A DNA stretch of 64,000 nt from contig CAUYUJ010003869.1 in assembly GCA_963575745.1 (NCBI GenBank), positions 104,050-168,049 of the forward strand. The letters are read 5' to 3'. This DNA comes from Prorocentrum cordatum (Eukaryota; Sar; Dinophyceae; Prorocentrales; Prorocentraceae). Below the pieces are notes generated by a model, which made no database searches, was not told the origin of the DNA, and saw nothing but the letters and a program-made list of their open reading frames with translations. Position 1 is the first letter of the stretch. The number at the start of each line of letters is the position of its first letter. The position numbers and the translations under genes are program-made. Shown here one piece after another: positions 32,460 through 43,752 of this stretch.

Positions 32460-32940
32460 GGCCAGTGCCGCCGACCCTGAAGACGGCGACGACGACGTCG
32501 TCGTCTTCGTCTTCGTCGTCGTCGTTGTCGCCCTCGTCGTCCTTTTCGTCCTCTTCCTTCTCTTTCTCCTCCTCTTCGTCGTCGTCGTCGTCAGCCGCTT
32601 TGGGCTGCTAGGGGGTTTTTGTCGCCGAGGGCTCGTTGGGCCTCCCGTCTTGGGCACCCTGTGGAAGAGTCTTGCAAGTCTGGGGTCTCTTGGAGGTCTC
32701 GTGGAGAATTCCTGGGGACTTGGGCTTCCGGGACCGCGCAGGGGTTCCGGGACCGCGCGAGGGCTGCGGAATCGCGCAGGGGGATTTGGGTGGCGACCCT
32801 TTTTGGGACCCCCCCCTGCGCGGGGAAGGGATCAAAGGGAAGGGGCTTCCTTTCAATTCCACTCCTTCTGTTGTTCAATTTTGCTCTGGACGGCGCGTAT
32901 GAGGAATAGGGCCCAGGCAAATGGAACAGAGGAGGGCGGA
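32460..32940. repeat. Insertion block: (GTC)n plus TTGGGG-type repeat
   Basis: 32480-32605 is a GTC/TCG microsatellite. 32607-32720 has the degenerate TTGGGG-type repeat seen elsewhere. 32735-32790 has a repeated tccgggaccgcgc unit. It has no counterpart in the retroelement and looks inserted. Confidence 0.6.
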
Positions 32941-32984
32941 GACGACGACTCCAACGCAAAACCCGACTCCAACGGAAAAGCTCC

Positions 32985-33563
32985 TCACACACGCCGACAG
33001 GGTCGGCGGATTTTCTTGCACGGGTCGTAGTCGAAAGATGTCCAGTCGGCGCCGACGTGACCCTTTGGCTTAAAACCTTCGCTGGTCAGAGTGCAGAACA
33101 CCTTCTCGTTGGTCAGTATGCGGATCTTACTCTTCCCCATCTCCACGCCGATGTTGACGACCTCCACGCGCTCCGTGAGTTCGTGCCAGAAGCCGACGTC
33201 GGCGTCCTCCACAAGAGTCATCACGAACGACAGGCCCAAAGAGCCACATAGCTTGGCTAACTGGAGACGCACCGACCGCGTGAGCTCCGTACGCGACTGT
33301 ATCAAATGAACAAACCACCACCACGGTCGCTTCAATATGGAGAAGAGCCTCTCGAGGTCCTTGATGTCGTAGATGTCGTATTCGACGCCTTTCGTGAAGC
33401 TGCTGGAGACATGAGGAAGATGTCTGGGCTTGACACGAGCAACTCCAGCGGCCAACTCCAGAATCCTTGGTCGACCTAGGGCTGGCGCGATCGTCTCGTC
33501 GTCCTCCTCCCCAGCCCTCCCCGCCTCCTCTTCGATCTCCTCGAAAACCTCCGTCGCCCGCAC
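32985..33563 (-). pseudogene. Methyltransferase-like domain of the DIRS-like element
   Basis: An open minus-strand frame of 192 residues. RILELAAGVARV resembles SAM-binding motif I, VEYDIYDIKD the acidic motif II, RPWWWFVHLI a motif IV-like strand, and FVMTLVEDADVGFWHE a later strand in which many DNA methylases have an E-N-P triad (here E-D-A). The frame continues to the conserved-looking SEGFKPKGHVGADWTSFDYD. Some DIRS elements carry a Dam-like methylase after RT/RNase H, so the position fits, but the motifs are weak and the catalytic signature is not convincing. Confidence 0.45.
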
Positions 33564-34770
33564 GCTGCAAGTCCCTTTTGGCGGTCTCGTCCCTGCACTC
33601 CTCGCTGCTCGTGGCGGTCTGGACCACCCCGTACCCGAACTCCGACGCGTCTGTCATGTATGCCTTAGCCAGCCACTCCGTCTCCAAGTCCGGCTCGAAG
33701 TACACTGAGAGCGACGCCAGGCAGATGAGCTCGGACATAACGCACTTGGGCAACGTCTGGGACCCGCCGTTCCCGTGCGCTACCTCGTTCAGCCACCGCC
33801 TCCAACACAGCGAAGCCAGGCTTCGCGAGCATGAGGACCCACGACCACAAACACCTCGGTAATATATCCTTCCACCATTGACTTCACCACCGTAACGATC
33901 CCCACCTTCTCCTTGACCTCCTTCGTGTAGGTGAGCATCCCCGCCTGCCACGTCTTGAGCCCCAACTTCAGCCGATTGAAGGGAAGCTCCACCCAGCGTC
34001 GGTGAAGCTCGACGTGGCATCGTTCTTCACCCAGTCGACCTCGTCGTGCGTCCTCTGCATCAGCCCCTCCACATCGAGCAGGTACGGCAACGCCGTCGGT
34101 GACAGGTCTGCCACCTTCAGGCCCTTCGTCCCCGCCGCTGGGACCGACACCTCCTCCGCCACCATGTCGCACAGGTCCCCCCTCTTGAGCACACCAAGAC
34201 GCTGCTCCTTCACATTCCTCCTCTCGTAGCCACTCAGTTCGCCACCAAGACGGCTGAAAATCGCCCTGCCAACGGCAATGCCCCCCTCCTCCACAGCTCC
34301 TTCACGATCATGATCTGGATCGGCGTGGCCCTCCTCCAGGTAGCATAGGTGGCCGTCAGGCGAAGCTCCTCGCCGACCTTCACGTGCCCCTTCGCCAAGC
34401 ATCTGATGCTCGCTAGAGCCCGCTCCAGCCTCCGCTACGTCACCCTCAGCTCCTTCTCGTCCGCCTCCTGGAACGGCACCTCCCAGTAGAACTCGTTCTT
34501 GTTGTCGCAGGCGACCCCAAAGGTCGACCACGGAAGGCATCGAAGGGGATCCCCTTCTTTCTCGTCCGAAGAACACCTCGGCATCGTCCCGATGATAAAC
34601 ATTGCCTCGCCAGAATCTATCGGCACTAATATACACAGAGCAGGGCCAACCGATCATGATCAGCACCATGCAAAGGTGGATGGCGAGCACGCGCTTTCCC
34701 CTCGTAGCAGACCTGCACCTCCGAAAACCCAAGAAAGCAACGCTACACGGACTGCTGAGATATCGCATTA
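33564..34770 (-). pseudogene. RT/RNase H region of the DIRS-like element, poorly preserved
   Basis: The frame below 34020 reads VMSELICLASLSVYFEPDLE then AKAYMTDASEFGYGVV (Asp at 33649-33651), the entry of the RNase H domain after RT. Upstream frames (34768-33970) are coding-like but shift repeatedly. I could not locate a clear YxDD box. Call based on position and the TDAS segment. Confidence 0.5.
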
Positions 34771-34799
34771 AGGGCTGGCGTGGCTAAGGGTTGTTGTGA

Positions 34800-36695
34800 G
34801 ACCCTCAGCCGCAAACATATTCGTCCGCATGCCCCTTGTCCACGACCACAGTCGAATGCTTAGCGATCGTGGCCTTCTTCCTCAGACGCTCTGCCACCTC
34901 ATCATCCGTTGCCTCCACGGACCTGTTCGACCCATCCCCGATCTTCAAGAACTCCTCACCGCAGCTTCAGTTCACCGTGCTCTTCCACGTGGCACCGTTC
35001 ATCGGCGGCGAGCGAGGGGGGGACGTGAGAAGGAGAAGGCTTTCTCAGAAGTTGGCGGGACTTCTCAGAAGTCCTCGCGCCTTCTGAGAAGTGTTTTCTG
35101 TATTCGGAGAAGGTGCAGGAAACTTCTCAGAAGGCCAGGGGATTTCCGAACTTTCTGAGAAGGCTTTCTCCTTCTCACTTCCCCCCCGCTCGCCGCCGAG
35201 TTCGATAGAGCACTTGGTCAGATCCTTGTCCTTCAACCACTGCGCGATCTCCGATTGGGCCGATCGGCCATGCTTGTGCACGCCAGGCAAGATGCTCGGC
35301 GCAACCCTGGCCTTCTCCCCCCCCGATCCTCGCGCCAGGGACGTCCTTGTAGCTCTTGATCGTCGCCAGAAGGGCCTCCTTGGGTATCTGCGCTTCCTCC
35401 ATCAACTGGTCGAGCGTTTCCTTCACCGTGGAATCACTTGGCGTCGATACCTTGTCCCACGAACTCTGCGACGTCGGCGTAGTGCAGCCACCTCACCTAA
35501 CCCTCGCCAAATCAGCCTGCACCACTTCCTCGTGCTCCGCCAACTTCGCCCGAAACCGATCCTCTTTCGAAGCATATTGGGCCACCGGTGGCTGCGAGGG
35601 GGCTTCATCTGAGAAGCTGATATTCTTCCTCGGGTCTCGGGCTGTACCTCCTTCTCCTTCGTAGTAATGGCGTCAGCCAGCGTCGCGATGCTGTGCTGTA
35701 GGTGCTGCTGGCCCCTCGACAGCTCCGCGAACAGGTGCCTGGCATCGGGCTCGTCGTCCGAGTCGGCCATTCTGCGTTTCTTGGATCAGCTCCCCGTCTG
35801 AGCCGGAGTCGCTGCCCGCCTCGGAGCCCTCCGCCACCACCTTGTAACCCCGCTGCGAGAGATGGAGGCCCGCCAAGACGGTACCATTTGCCATCCAGAT
35901 GTTCTCCAGCTCGCCTCACTCCCACATGTCCTTGACGCTCTCGTACCACGACTGTGCTTGCTCCGTAGCATCATTGATGCTCTCGAGCGTCTCGCATATC
36001 TTCGTAAAGACTGCACCTAGACCGAAGAACTTCCTCACACGCCATCTGATAAAGGCCCCCCCGCGATGACTGAGCCTCCCATTCGATTCAACCAGAAGTA
36101 TCTGCCCACGTTGATGATGCCACCCACGACCCACCACAGGAAAGCTATCTTTCTTGGAACTCTTCCTCGCTTTGGCAGGGATCTTTCCTTGGCGGTGGCT
36201 TGGTCTTGGCACCGACATCGTCCATCTCATTACGTGCAGCCAGCTTCTCGCTGGCTGCGACAACTTTGTCTCGACAAGCTCCTGAAAGACCAGGGTGCTC
36301 TGTCCACGTATACTCATTATTGGGCTTGTCGAAGACCTTTGACTTGTCTCTCAGGTTAATCGTTAATCAATTGCACTCGAAGAGTAGGATCACATGCAGT
36401 CCAAACCGTCGAAGAGGTATTCCCAACTTCTTATCAAGGGCATACATACTCCTGAGCCCGCATACGTTCTGTAGTACACCCGATTTCAGCGTGCCCATAG
36501 AACCATCACGCCTGCCTTAGTCCCCTCCTGGAGACCGTCCTTTACAGCGCTGTCGTCAAAGTAGCCGTCGTAATCGTCCTGCCCTGCTGCTGAGACGAAG
36601 CTGGGGAACGCCTGACCCTCCTCACTCAGGTCATCCGCCTGCCACCCGAGCAGGCCCGCTACGAAGTACCACGCGAGCCGAAAAGGCTCATGCAC
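34800..36695 (-). pseudogene. gag-like ORF1 region of the DIRS-like element
   Basis: A series of minus-strand frames reads coding-like in succession: FRLAWYFVAGLLGWQADDLS (from 36695), GAVFTKICETLESINDATEQ (about 36010), MADSDDEPDARHLFAELSRG (from 35770), LDQLMEEAQIPKEALLATIK (from 35426), and SIELGGER just before the foldback at 35201. After the foldback, FLKIGDGSNRSVEATDDEVA (about 34890-34950) continues. No zinc knuckle is seen. Assigned as the first ORF by position upstream of RT; unknown otherwise. Confidence 0.45.
35002..35201. mobile_element. MITE-like foldback inside the DIRS-like element
   Basis: A 200-bp block whose outer 50 bp (from ggcggcgagcg, 35002-35052) is inverted at 35150-35201. 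The centre has several ttctcagaag units. It interrupts minus-strand coding sequence: the gag-like frame is open on both sides. No clean target-site duplication is visible. Confidence 0.75.
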
Positions 36696-36869
36696 GGGCG
36701 CGCGCGCCCACCACCCGCTGTGGAGAGTGTTTCTTGATTGCTTCGGGCATGACGGGCGTCATGGCCTCCCCCCCCCATGTAACGCTCCCCCCCAGTGCGC
36801 TCCGGACAATGCCGCCGTGCGCATCGGGATCCGCATAGGTGTCCGCATCGGATTTGCATAGGAGTCTGG

Positions 36870-37080
36870 TCCGCAGTCGTCGTCGTCGTCGCCGCCGTCG
36901 TCGTCGGCGTCGTCGTCATCGTCGGCGGCGTCGTCGTCGTGGTCGTCGTCGTCGTCGTCATCGTCGTCGCTCGTCGTTCGTCGCTCGTCGCTCATCGTTG
37001 TCGTGCGCGCGGACGCGGCTGGAGACTGTTTTTTTATTCCAAGCCGATGACGGCAATCATGTGGGGGGGGTTGGAGGTCG
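36870..37080 (+). repeat. (GTC)n microsatellite and adjoining repeat
   Basis: GTC triplets to about 36985, followed by a tail resembling gctcgtcgctcatcg. Similar GTC tract plus tail recurs at 38309-38415. The unit at about 37030-37070 has an inverted relative at 38468-38520. Confidence 0.85.
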
Positions 37081-37146
37081 AGGAGGCCGATGACTTCACG
37101 TGTCGCGCCGGCGGCGTCTGGGAATGCCCAAGAATGATTGAAGACG

Positions 37147-38303
37147 GGTAGCAGCAGCATTAAGGTGGCGATCTGCACCACAGCGCTTGTGTACACCACA
37201 CTGCCTGTGGGCACCACAGCGCCTGTGTACACCACGCCGCCTGTGTACACCACAGCAGCCGGGTGCAACACAGCGCCAGTGTGTGCCACAGTGCCTGCGG
37301 GCACCACAGCGCCTGTGTACACCACAGCGCCTGCGTACAGCACATCAGCCGTGTGCAGCACAGCACCAGTGTACACCACAATGCTTGCGTGCACTACAGC
37401 GCCTGTGTACACCACGGCGCCGGTGTGCACCACAGCAACCGTGTGCAACAGAGCACCATTGTCGCATATAGAATTAGAGAAGGAATCCTTATAACAGAAT
37501 GGAGCGCCTGTGGATTCCACAGAAAACTCTCCTTGTCTTAGGATTTGGAACGGACTCTTATTGGAAAAAGGAGCGCCCCTGGAATCTACGACTCCTCCCG
37601 AGTCCGCCCGCACCATTTTAACTCTTCCCATGTGCGCCCCGGAGGCTCCAGCAAGATTGGCCGTCCGAGAACCAAGTGGGCTGATCCAATAGACCGTTCG
37701 ACGGTGCACGCTGATATGCGCACGTGCGCTGCAGCGCCGACCCACGCGACAGGGGGGAAACGTGAGGGAGGAGGAGGTGGAGGAGCAGGAGGAGGAGGAG
37801 AACGGAGTAGGAGGACCAGGATGAGGAGGAGGAGGAGGAGGAGGTGGCGGTGGCGGTGGAGGGGGCGGAAGAGGGAGGAGGCAAAAACGTCGCATTTAAT
37901 TATCACCACTTCCTTGGCGTGGCGTTCTGCTGTCCGCAGCAGATCTTCACCTACATGCTCCTTCTACTTGTTCTGTGCACGCAGGCGCTGTGGTGTACAG
38001 CGCTGCGTTGCACGCGGATGCTGTGGTGTAAACAGGCGCTGTGGTGTGCACGGGCGCTGCGGTGCACGCAAGCATTATGGTGTGCACAGGGGCGGTGTTG
38101 CACATGGTTGCTGCGGTGTACACATTCGCTGTGGTGTACACCGGCGCTGTGGTGCACGCAAACACTGTGGTGTGCACAGGCGCAGTGTTGCACACGGCTG
38201 CTACGGTGTACGCAGGCGCTGTGGTGTACACGCGCGTTGTGGTACACGCGAGCATTGTGGTGTACACGGGCGCTGTGGGGCAGATCGCCACCTACATGCT
38301 GCT

Positions 38304-38304
<1 letters not shown>
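37147..38304. repeat. Long inverted repeat built of an 18-bp minisatellite
   Basis: The left arm 37147-37460 consists of about 16 copies of GCGCCTGTGTACACCACA. The right arm 37972-38304 is the reverse complement. The outer ends (ggtggcgatctgc on the left) also match. In the left arm one frame reads (VYTTAP)n. Each unit contains the palindrome tgtaca. The arms could pair over more than 300 bp. Confidence 0.85.
37461..37971 (+). other. Spacer of the inverted repeat with a LINE-like fragment
   Basis: About 37655-37690 encodes KIGRPRTKWAD, resembling the GRPxxRW segment common near the C-terminus of LINE ORF2 proteins. 37760-37875 is a GGA tract. A 20-bp core (aaggagcgc...ggaatctac) is repeated at about 37500 and 37568. 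Confidence 0.4.
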
Positions 38305-38344
<40 letters not shown>

Positions 38345-38415
38345 TTGCCGCTCGTCGCTCGCCGCTCGTCGCTCGTCGCTCGTCGCTCATCGTCGTCGTG
38401 CGCGTGGGTGCGGCT

Positions 38416-39235
38416 GTGGTGCCGGAGCCACACGGCGGGGGGGGGGCGTTACGTCATACCCCCCCGCCCCCCCTCCCCCCACATGACGCCTGTCATCGCC
38501 GAAAATGTAAGAAAAAACGCTCTCGTGCTGGGCTCGCAGGTTGTATAGACGAACTCTCTCAACCCTTCGAGCCGAAACATTAGCGCGAACACGCGAGAGC
38601 GAGAACGAGAGGGAGCTGGAAGGGGACGGCTTATGTATGGGGGGTACATAGCTAGATAAAGTGCGTGCTGAAAACATGTGCACCCGTACCTAAGGGGGGG
38701 CGGACGGGGCTATGGGTGCGTGTTGTCGGGTAGGATTCCCCGCTCGAACGGGAGCCCCCCACGGGGTCCGACACCCCGCGCCCTTATCCATAGCCAGTCC
38801 TACTCCTTCCGACCCCCTTACGGGTATGGGTGTGTGTGTGTGTGTGTGTGTTGTTCGCTCGTCAGCATTGTTTCTCGGCCCCTAGAGCCGAAACAACTGT
38901 GCACCGCACCGCGCTGGAGCGGGGCCTGAAGGAAGTCCAGACATGGTACGGTGCATGGGCGCCGTTCTTGTACACTTGGGTCTGCCAGAAAGTTCTGGAA
39001 TGGTGCTGGGGCCAGCATGGTGCACCCTGGGACTTCCAGGCCATACTCCGACAGCTGTTGACGCTTCGCGTATCCCCGCAAAGCAGAAAGCCCATCCATA
39101 AGCGATCGCCAGACGAGTTGCCCGATCAGGGAAGTGCAGAAGCATGCAGTGGGACGCTTCGAATGATCCATGTTTGTGTCTTCTTGGTATCAGTTCGGGG
39201 TCGTCTAAGGGCTCTCTCGGGGCCCTCTTGGGAAT
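38416..39235. other. Unique DNA with a foldback (38684-38823) and (GT)n
   Basis: cccgtacctaagggggg (38684) pairs with ccccttacggg (ending 38823), and an inner pair around ctatgg supports a foldback of about 140 bp. (GT)n lies at 38828-38852. A plus frame at 38885-39180 looks somewhat coding (LEWCWGQHGAPWDFQAI) but has no family I know. Confidence 0.5.
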
Positions 39236-39900
39236 CAGCGAGGAGGAGGAAGAGGAGGAGGAAGAGGAGGAGGCGGGCGAGGAGGACGACGACCAGGGCA
39301 AGAACATGCAAGAGCGAGACTGAGGAGGAGGACTAGGAGGAGAAGGAGGATGACGACGAGAAGATGAAGACGAGGACGAGGACGATGACGTGGAAAACGA
39401 AGACGAAGAGTAGGATGAGGAGGAAGAGGAGGAGGAGGAGGAGGAGGAGGAGGAGGAGGAGGAGGAGCAGGACAACAAGGAGGAGAACTCCTGAAGCCAA
39501 CCAGGAGTCTTCTTGGGGCCCTCTTCAGGCTGTCGTTGGGCCCTCTTACGGCACTATTGTGGCCCTCGTGGAAAGTTCCAGGGTACCCATGGGGTTCTTG
39601 TGAAGTGTTTTGGGGCCCTCTTGGGGTTGGGGAGCCCCAGAGGGCCTCGTGGAGCCATTTTGTAGGGCGTCGGTCAGTAGAGCGGGAGTTTTAGATGCGC
39701 TTCTCCCCTCAGGAACGCTCATCAGCCATGTTGGTGCGCTCTTGAGGCTGCTTGGGGGACTCGTCGGCCCTTCTTGGGGCTCTCGTGGGCCATCTTGGGG
39801 CCATATTGGGGCCTCAGAAGACCATCGAACGCGAAAAGGCGAGATGGCACAAATCATTGACGTTGAGTGATTTATCCCGTAACCTAAGATGGGGCTCTTG
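39236..39900 (+). repeat. GGA/GAC tracts and TTGGGGCCCTC-type repeats
   Basis: 39236-39490 is purine microsatellite. 39500-39830 has at least eight degenerate copies of ttggggccctc. No gene. Confidence 0.7.
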
Positions 39901-40065
39901 CTATATGTCTCTCACCGCGCTGGAGAACCTCACTTCTTTTTTAAGTCCTCCTCCTCCGCCTCCTCCTCCTCACTCAGCACACTCAGACTCAGACGCACTC
40001 AAGACGCATTCATCATTCAGACTCAGCCCCCCAGATTCACTCATGCTCATAATCATTCACACACG
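39901..40065. other. Unique DNA with cactcagac-type short repeats
   Basis: A short TCC run and a degenerate CACTCAGA repeat, no gene. Confidence 0.4.
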
Positions 40066-40470
40066 CACAGACTGTGAGGATGTCCCAGGCGAGGCGCTGG
40101 TTTCAGCATTCCCCCGGGGGGGGGAGGCGGGGGGGGGTCTTCATTTCGCGTCCAGATTGTGGGGGGGGTCTCATGTGGTTTGCTTGTTTGCGTGCGCAAT
40201 TCCTCTGCATTCGGAGCAGATTGTGAGGATGTCTCAGGCCAGGTGCTGGTTTCAGCACTGCCAGGGGGGGGAGGCGACAGGGGGGTGTTCCACGTGCCCG
40301 TTCGGGCCCTGATCGTGGGGATGTCTCCCGCGATTTGCCTGTTTGCGTGCCCAACATTCATTACGTTCGATCAGTTTGTGAGGATGCCACTGGCGAGGCG
40401 CTGATTTCAGCACTCCCAAGTGCCCCAGATTGAGAGGATGCCTCTGGCGGTTTGCATAGATTCGGGCGAG
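40066..40470 (+). repeat. 151-bp tandem repeat, about 2.6 copies
   Basis: The phrase cagattgtgaggatgtctca starts at about 40068, 40219 and 40370, followed in each copy by ggcgaggcgctggtttcagc and, in two, by a G-run and tttgc.tgtttgcgtgc. Confidence 0.8.
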
Positions 40471-40680
40471 GCTCCAGGAGGCCCCAGGAGATTCCAGGAG
40501 GCCCCAGGAGGCTCCAGGAGGTCCCAGGAAGTCCAGGAGGCCCCAAGAGATTCCAGGAGGCCCCAGGAGGCCCCAGGAGGTCCCCAGGAAGCTCCAGGAG
40601 GCCCCAGGCGGCACCAGGAGGTCACACGAGGCCCCCAGGAGAGCCCAGGAGACCCCAGGAAGCACCAGATGCTCCAGTGG
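40471..40680 (+). repeat. 10-bp minisatellite AGGAGGCCCC
   Basis: About 20 units of a decamer with substitutions and occasional 9- or 11-bp units. A shorter array of the same decamer lies at 41250-41332, so the family flanks the 53-bp array between them. All frames encode Pro/Gly/Arg/Gln-rich repeats. Confidence 0.85.
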
Positions 40681-40724
40681 GCCTCCTGGGCTCGACTCCT
40701 GAGTTTCTTACGTATGTTCCTATA

Positions 40725-41170
40725 CGTTGCCCCTTTCTTGGGGCTCGAGCCTTACGTGCTTTACGCATGTTCCCGTAGATTGCCTCTCGTGGGGCTCGAA
40801 TTATGATGCTTTGCTTCCTGTACACTGCCCCTCGCCTGGGGCTCGAATACTTTGTGTTTTACGTATGGTCATAAAGATTGCCCCTCTCTTGGGGCTCGAG
40901 ATTTGCGTGCTTTACGCATGTTCATATAGATTGCCCATCTCCTGGGGCTCGAATCCGACGTAAGTGTTTTACGTCGGTTCCTGTAGATTGCCCCTCTGCT
41001 TAGGCTTGAATGCAATGTGTGTTACGTATGCTCCTATAGTTTGTCCGTCTCTTGAGGTTGTAATCCTACGTGTTGTACGCGTGTTCCTCTAGATTGCCCT
41101 TCTCCTGGGGCTCGAATCCCACGTGTTTGCAGATGTTCATATAGATTGCCCCTCTGGGGCTCGAACCCCA
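40725..41170 (+). repeat. 53-bp minisatellite with a B-box-like core, nine copies
   Basis: Each unit holds ttgcccctctcctggggctc followed by gaatcc, at a spacing of 46-56 bp, mostly 53. GCCCC...GGGGC forms a small hairpin. ggggctcgaatcc is close to the RNA polymerase III B box (GGTTCGANTCC). No tRNA-like fold is present. Confidence 0.8.
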
Positions 41171-41249
41171 TGTGTTTGACTTCTGTTCCCCAAGGGGCCC
41201 AGATTGCGAGGATGGTTCAGGCGATTTGCTTGTGTCGGTGAAGTCCCAG

Positions 41250-41332
41250 GCGGGCCCAGGAGATCCCCTGAGGCCCCAGGAGGCTCCAGGAGGCCCTAGG
41301 AGTTACCAGGAAGCCCCAGGAGGCCCCAGAGC
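41250..41332 (+). repeat. Second AGGAGGCCCC decamer array
   Basis: Eight diverged decamers, same family as 40471-40680. Confidence 0.75.
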
Positions 41333-41427
41333 CGAATTCTATACCCCCGGGCCATACCCTGGTTGGACGGGCTATACCCCAGCAGAGTTGGGTTACTCCC
41401 TGGCTGAAGCATCAACAGACCGTAGAA

Positions 41428-41672
41428 AACCAGACCCCAAACATTAAACACCACCAAATACCGAACCCCAAACAACAAACATCAAACCCCAAACCCCAAA
41501 ACCTAAACACCAAACACCAAATTTCAAACCCCCCAAACACCGAACACCAACCACCTCCAAATCCCAAACACCAAACATCAACCACCAAACCCCAAACGCC
41601 AAACACCAAACCTCAACACCAAACACCAAACCTCAAACCTCAAACACCAAACCCTACGACCCAAACACCAAC
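41428..41672 (+). repeat. CCAAACA-type heptamer array
   Basis: Degenerate 7-bp units such as ACCAAAC and ACCCCAA. The other strand reads like a variant G-rich telomere repeat (GTTTGGT). Confidence 0.75.
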
Positions 41673-41724
41673 CACGAGGGGGGAGGGATGCTGAGGATGG
41701 GAGGGAGGTGAGACGAGGAAGGAA

Positions 41725-41919
41725 AAAGGAGGGGTGAGGATGAGGATGACGATGATACTGATGACGATGGTGATGTTGATGCTGGCGATGATGCTGATGC
41801 TAATGGTGATGGTGATGATGATGATGATGATGGCGATGACGATGATGCTGATGATGATGCTGGCGATTATGATGGCGATGCTGATGAGGATGATCAGGAT
41901 GAGGATGAGGATGAGGATG

Positions 41920-41961
<42 letters not shown>

Positions 41962-42191
41962 TGCTGATGATGGTGACGCTGATGATGACGATGATGGTGC
42001 TGCTGATGATGATGATGGTGATGGTGGTGGTGATGATGATGATGATGATGAGACTGGCGATACCGATACTAATGATGACGCTGATTATGACGAGTACGAT
42101 GTTGATGACGATGATGGCGATGATGATACTGGAAATGATGATGATGATGATGGTGATGGTGATGATGGTGATAATGGTGATGATGCGGGCG

Positions 42192-42222
<31 letters not shown>

Positions 42223-42244
42223 CGATGATGGTGATGATGCGGGC

Positions 42245-42313
<69 letters not shown>

Positions 42314-43228
42314 GGTGGTGGTGATGAGGCTATTGATAGTGATATTAATGCTGTCGATGATGACGATTATGATGCTGATGATGATGATGATGCTGATGAT
42401 GATGATGCTGGCGATGCTGATGATGGTGATGCTGATGATGATGATGATGGTGCTGATGATGCCGATGATGATGATGATGATGCTGGTGAAAATGATGTTG
42501 ACGAGGCTGATGATGGTGATGATGTTTCTGATGATGGTGATGATGCTGATGATGATGGTGTTTGTGGTGGTGATGTGGATGATGACAATTATGTTGGTGT
42601 TGTCGATGATGGTGATGATGATACTGACGATACTGATACTGATGATACTGATGCTGATGATGATGATGATGGTGAGGGTGGTGACGATGATGACGAGTCG
42701 ATGATAATGATGATGATGATGGTGATGATGATGACGATGATGGTGATGATGCGGGCGATGATGATGATGATGGTGATGATGGTGGTGGTGGCGGTGGTGG
42801 TGGTGGTGATGAGGCTATTGATAGTGATATTAATGCTGTCGATGATGACGATTATGATGCTGATGATGATGCTGATGACGCTGATGATGATGCTGATGAT
42901 GATGATGATGCTGGCGATGCTGATGATGATGATGATGATGCTGGTGAAATGCTGATGACGAGGCTGATGATGGTGATGATGTTTCTGATGATGATGATGA
43001 TGCTGATGCTGATGATGATGGTGGTTGTGGTGGTGATGTGGATGATGACAATTATGTTGGTGTTGTCGATGATGGTGATGATGATACTGACGATACTGAT
43101 ACTGATGATACTGATGCTGATGATGATGATGATGATGATGATGGTGAGGGTGGTGACGATGATGACGATGTTGATGAGGATGATGATGATGATGCGGGCG
43201 ATGATAATGATGATGATGGTGATTATGA

Positions 43229-43260
<32 letters not shown>

Positions 43261-43721
43261 ATGATGAGGATGTTGAGAGTGATGTTTATGGTGTTGGTGA
43301 TGACGAGGCTGATGATGATCATGATATACACTGATGATGACGATGATGATGATGCCGGTGATCATGATGATTCTGATGGCGATGACGATGACGATTATGA
43401 CTATGATAATGATGATGACGATGGTGATGATGTTGATGATGATGACCACGATGATAATGTTGATACGGATGGTAATGTTGATGATGCTGCTGATGACGAT
43501 GACCACGATAATGATGATGATGACGATGATGATGATGACGACGACGATGACGATGACGATGCTGATGATGACGATTATGATGATGATGATGATGATAATG
43601 ATGCTGATGATGATGAGGATGCTGATGATGTTGATGTTGATGATGTTGACCACGATGATGATGATGCTAATGATTATGTTGATAATGATGCTGATCACGA
43701 TGACTACGATAATGATTATGA

Positions 43722-43752
<31 letters not shown>

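Larger units (their letters stand above)
30470..36700 (-). mobile_element. Tyrosine-recombinase (DIRS/Ngaro-like) retroelement, decayed
   Basis: Reading on the minus strand from 36.7 kb down: gag-like frames (36695-34800), a region holding the Asp box of RNase H (TDASEFGYG, 33630-33660), a methyltransferase-like domain (33563-32985), the C-terminal RNase H segment ending NVADGPSRG (32362-31907) and a tyrosine recombinase (31345-30640). RT plus RNase H plus tyrosine recombinase and no DDE integrase is the hallmark of DIRS-order elements. The element is interrupted by a foldback at 35002-35201 and by a microsatellite block at 32460-32940, and it has many frameshifts. Terminal repeats were not found. 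Confidence 0.65.

Noticed and set aside
37138-37494. (VYTTAP)n frame that looks like a repeat protein
   Set aside because: The 18-bp unit is a multiple of three in all phases, and its inverted copy gives equivalent frames. No flanking coding sequence.
40066-40470. CRISPR-like direct repeats
   Set aside because: A 151-bp unit repeated almost whole. The parts between the similar phrases are also similar, so it is a tandem repeat.
40725-41170. tRNA gene cluster
   Set aside because: Only a B-box-like core is present. There is no A box, acceptor stem or anticodon arm.
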